NCBI GenBank assembly: GCA_003170915.1
Contig: PMYB01000234.1
Span: forward strand, 1 to 64,000
Source: Bryobacterales bacterium
Lineage (GTDB): Bacteria; Acidobacteriota; Terriglobia; Bryobacterales; Bryobacteraceae
Direction of reading: 5' to 3'
Length of the DNA: 64,000 bases
Shown here: one piece after another, positions 63,771 through 64,000 of the stretch
How positions within the stretch are numbered: the stretch's first letter is position 1
How the letters are laid out: every line of letters begins with the position of its first letter
The notes under the pieces: model-generated
Told to the model about the DNA's origin: nothing
Databases searched by the model: none
The model's input: the letters and a program-made list of their open reading frames with translations, nothing else
Translations under genes and position numbers: made by a program

Positions 63771-64000
63771 CAGTTAATCTCCACCACCGTCTGGAACAGT
63801 TGGGGCGGCAAAACGATGCCCGCCGCTTTGAGGCGTTCGCAGAAGCGCGGACGAATGCCGGTGGCCCGAAACCGGCCGAGCACCCTTCCGGATTCCACAA
63901 TCCCCGTCTTCTCGAATAGAAAAATGTCCTGCAGCGTGATAATGTCCTGCTCCATGCCGACCACTTCGGTGATGTGCGTAACGCGCCGCGACCCGTCGCT
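63770..64000 (-). CDS. cpaF: CpaF/TadA secretion ATPase, C-terminal part (cut by window end)
   Basis: Only the last 76 codons are inside the window, and the gene continues past 64000. The sequence 'GSRRVTHITEVVGMEQDIITLQDIFLFE' is the standard C-terminal region of CpaF-type ATPases, followed by 'GRFRATGIRPRFCERLKAAGI'. CpaF hydrolyses ATP to drive Flp pilus assembly. The track entry starting at 63964 is an internal GTG, not the true start. Confidence 0.93.
   Translation of the reverse strand, partial: SDGSRRVTHITEVVGMEQDIITLQDIFLFEKTGIVESGRVLGRFRATGIRPRFCERLKAAGIVLPPQLFQTVVEIN

Overview
The window looks like a chromosome segment from a soil acidobacterium of the Bryobacterales / Candidatus Solibacter type. 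This is inferred from gene content: high GC, many exported Gfo/Idh/MocA oxidoreductases, DUF1080 and ThuA proteins, several ASPIC/UnbV (CRTAC1-type) FG-GAP proteins, and relics of the secreted-protein C-terminal domain 'VVNAA..G.IAPNTFVTIYG' that is very common in that group. No phage, insertion sequence or CRISPR array was seen.

Layout. 0.1-4.1 kb: a GNAT-like protein, a membrane glycosyltransferase with a C-terminal MshEN domain, and a GAF-GAF-ANTAR regulator. 4.3-8.4 kb: a HEPN relic, an exported oxidoreductase, efp, selA, tRNA-Pro(CGG) and a relic of a secreted protein. 8.4-22 kb: sugar catabolism (oxidoreductases, TIM-barrel isomerase, DUF1080, RraA/IclR pair, GH97, GH27, enolase-superfamily dehydratase, SDR), with a broken GH1 and a frameshifted oxidoreductase. 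22.5-37.4 kb: the most unusual part. It holds a tightly overlapping six-gene run (PD40/CxxCH protein, CRTAC1 protein, propeller-cytochrome, sensor-like propeller, RidA, periplasmic binding protein), a convergent histidine kinase / NarL regulator / CRTAC1 operon, and a divergent 1017-residue TPR-CRTAC1 protein. 37.4-50.4 kb: a DUF362 pair, a tandem thioredoxin, SMP-30, a truncated SDR, an esterase, an isomerase/oxidoreductase pair, a ThuA/oxidoreductase pair and a decayed secreted protein. 50.4-57.8 kb: a minus-strand set with a thioesterase, two PL22-like oligogalacturonate lyases (one with its middle deleted), a URO-D-like protein, an MFS transporter and a large glycosidase-like protein. 58-61.5 kb: small membrane proteins, a second DUF362 protein and a QW-repeat protein. 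61.5-64 kb: the end of a Tad pilus operon (cpaF, tadB, tadC) followed by two tandem mini membrane proteins.

Functionally the segment reads as glycan capture and oxidation outside the cytoplasm: Tat- or Sec-exported dehydrogenases, isomerases, hydrolases and lyases whose products feed enolase/SDR/SMP-30/RraA steps. The 22-37 kb block adds an apparent extracytoplasmic redox/propeller assembly with its own two-component system. At least six genes are broken or truncated, so the region has seen repeated local deletion and frameshifting.
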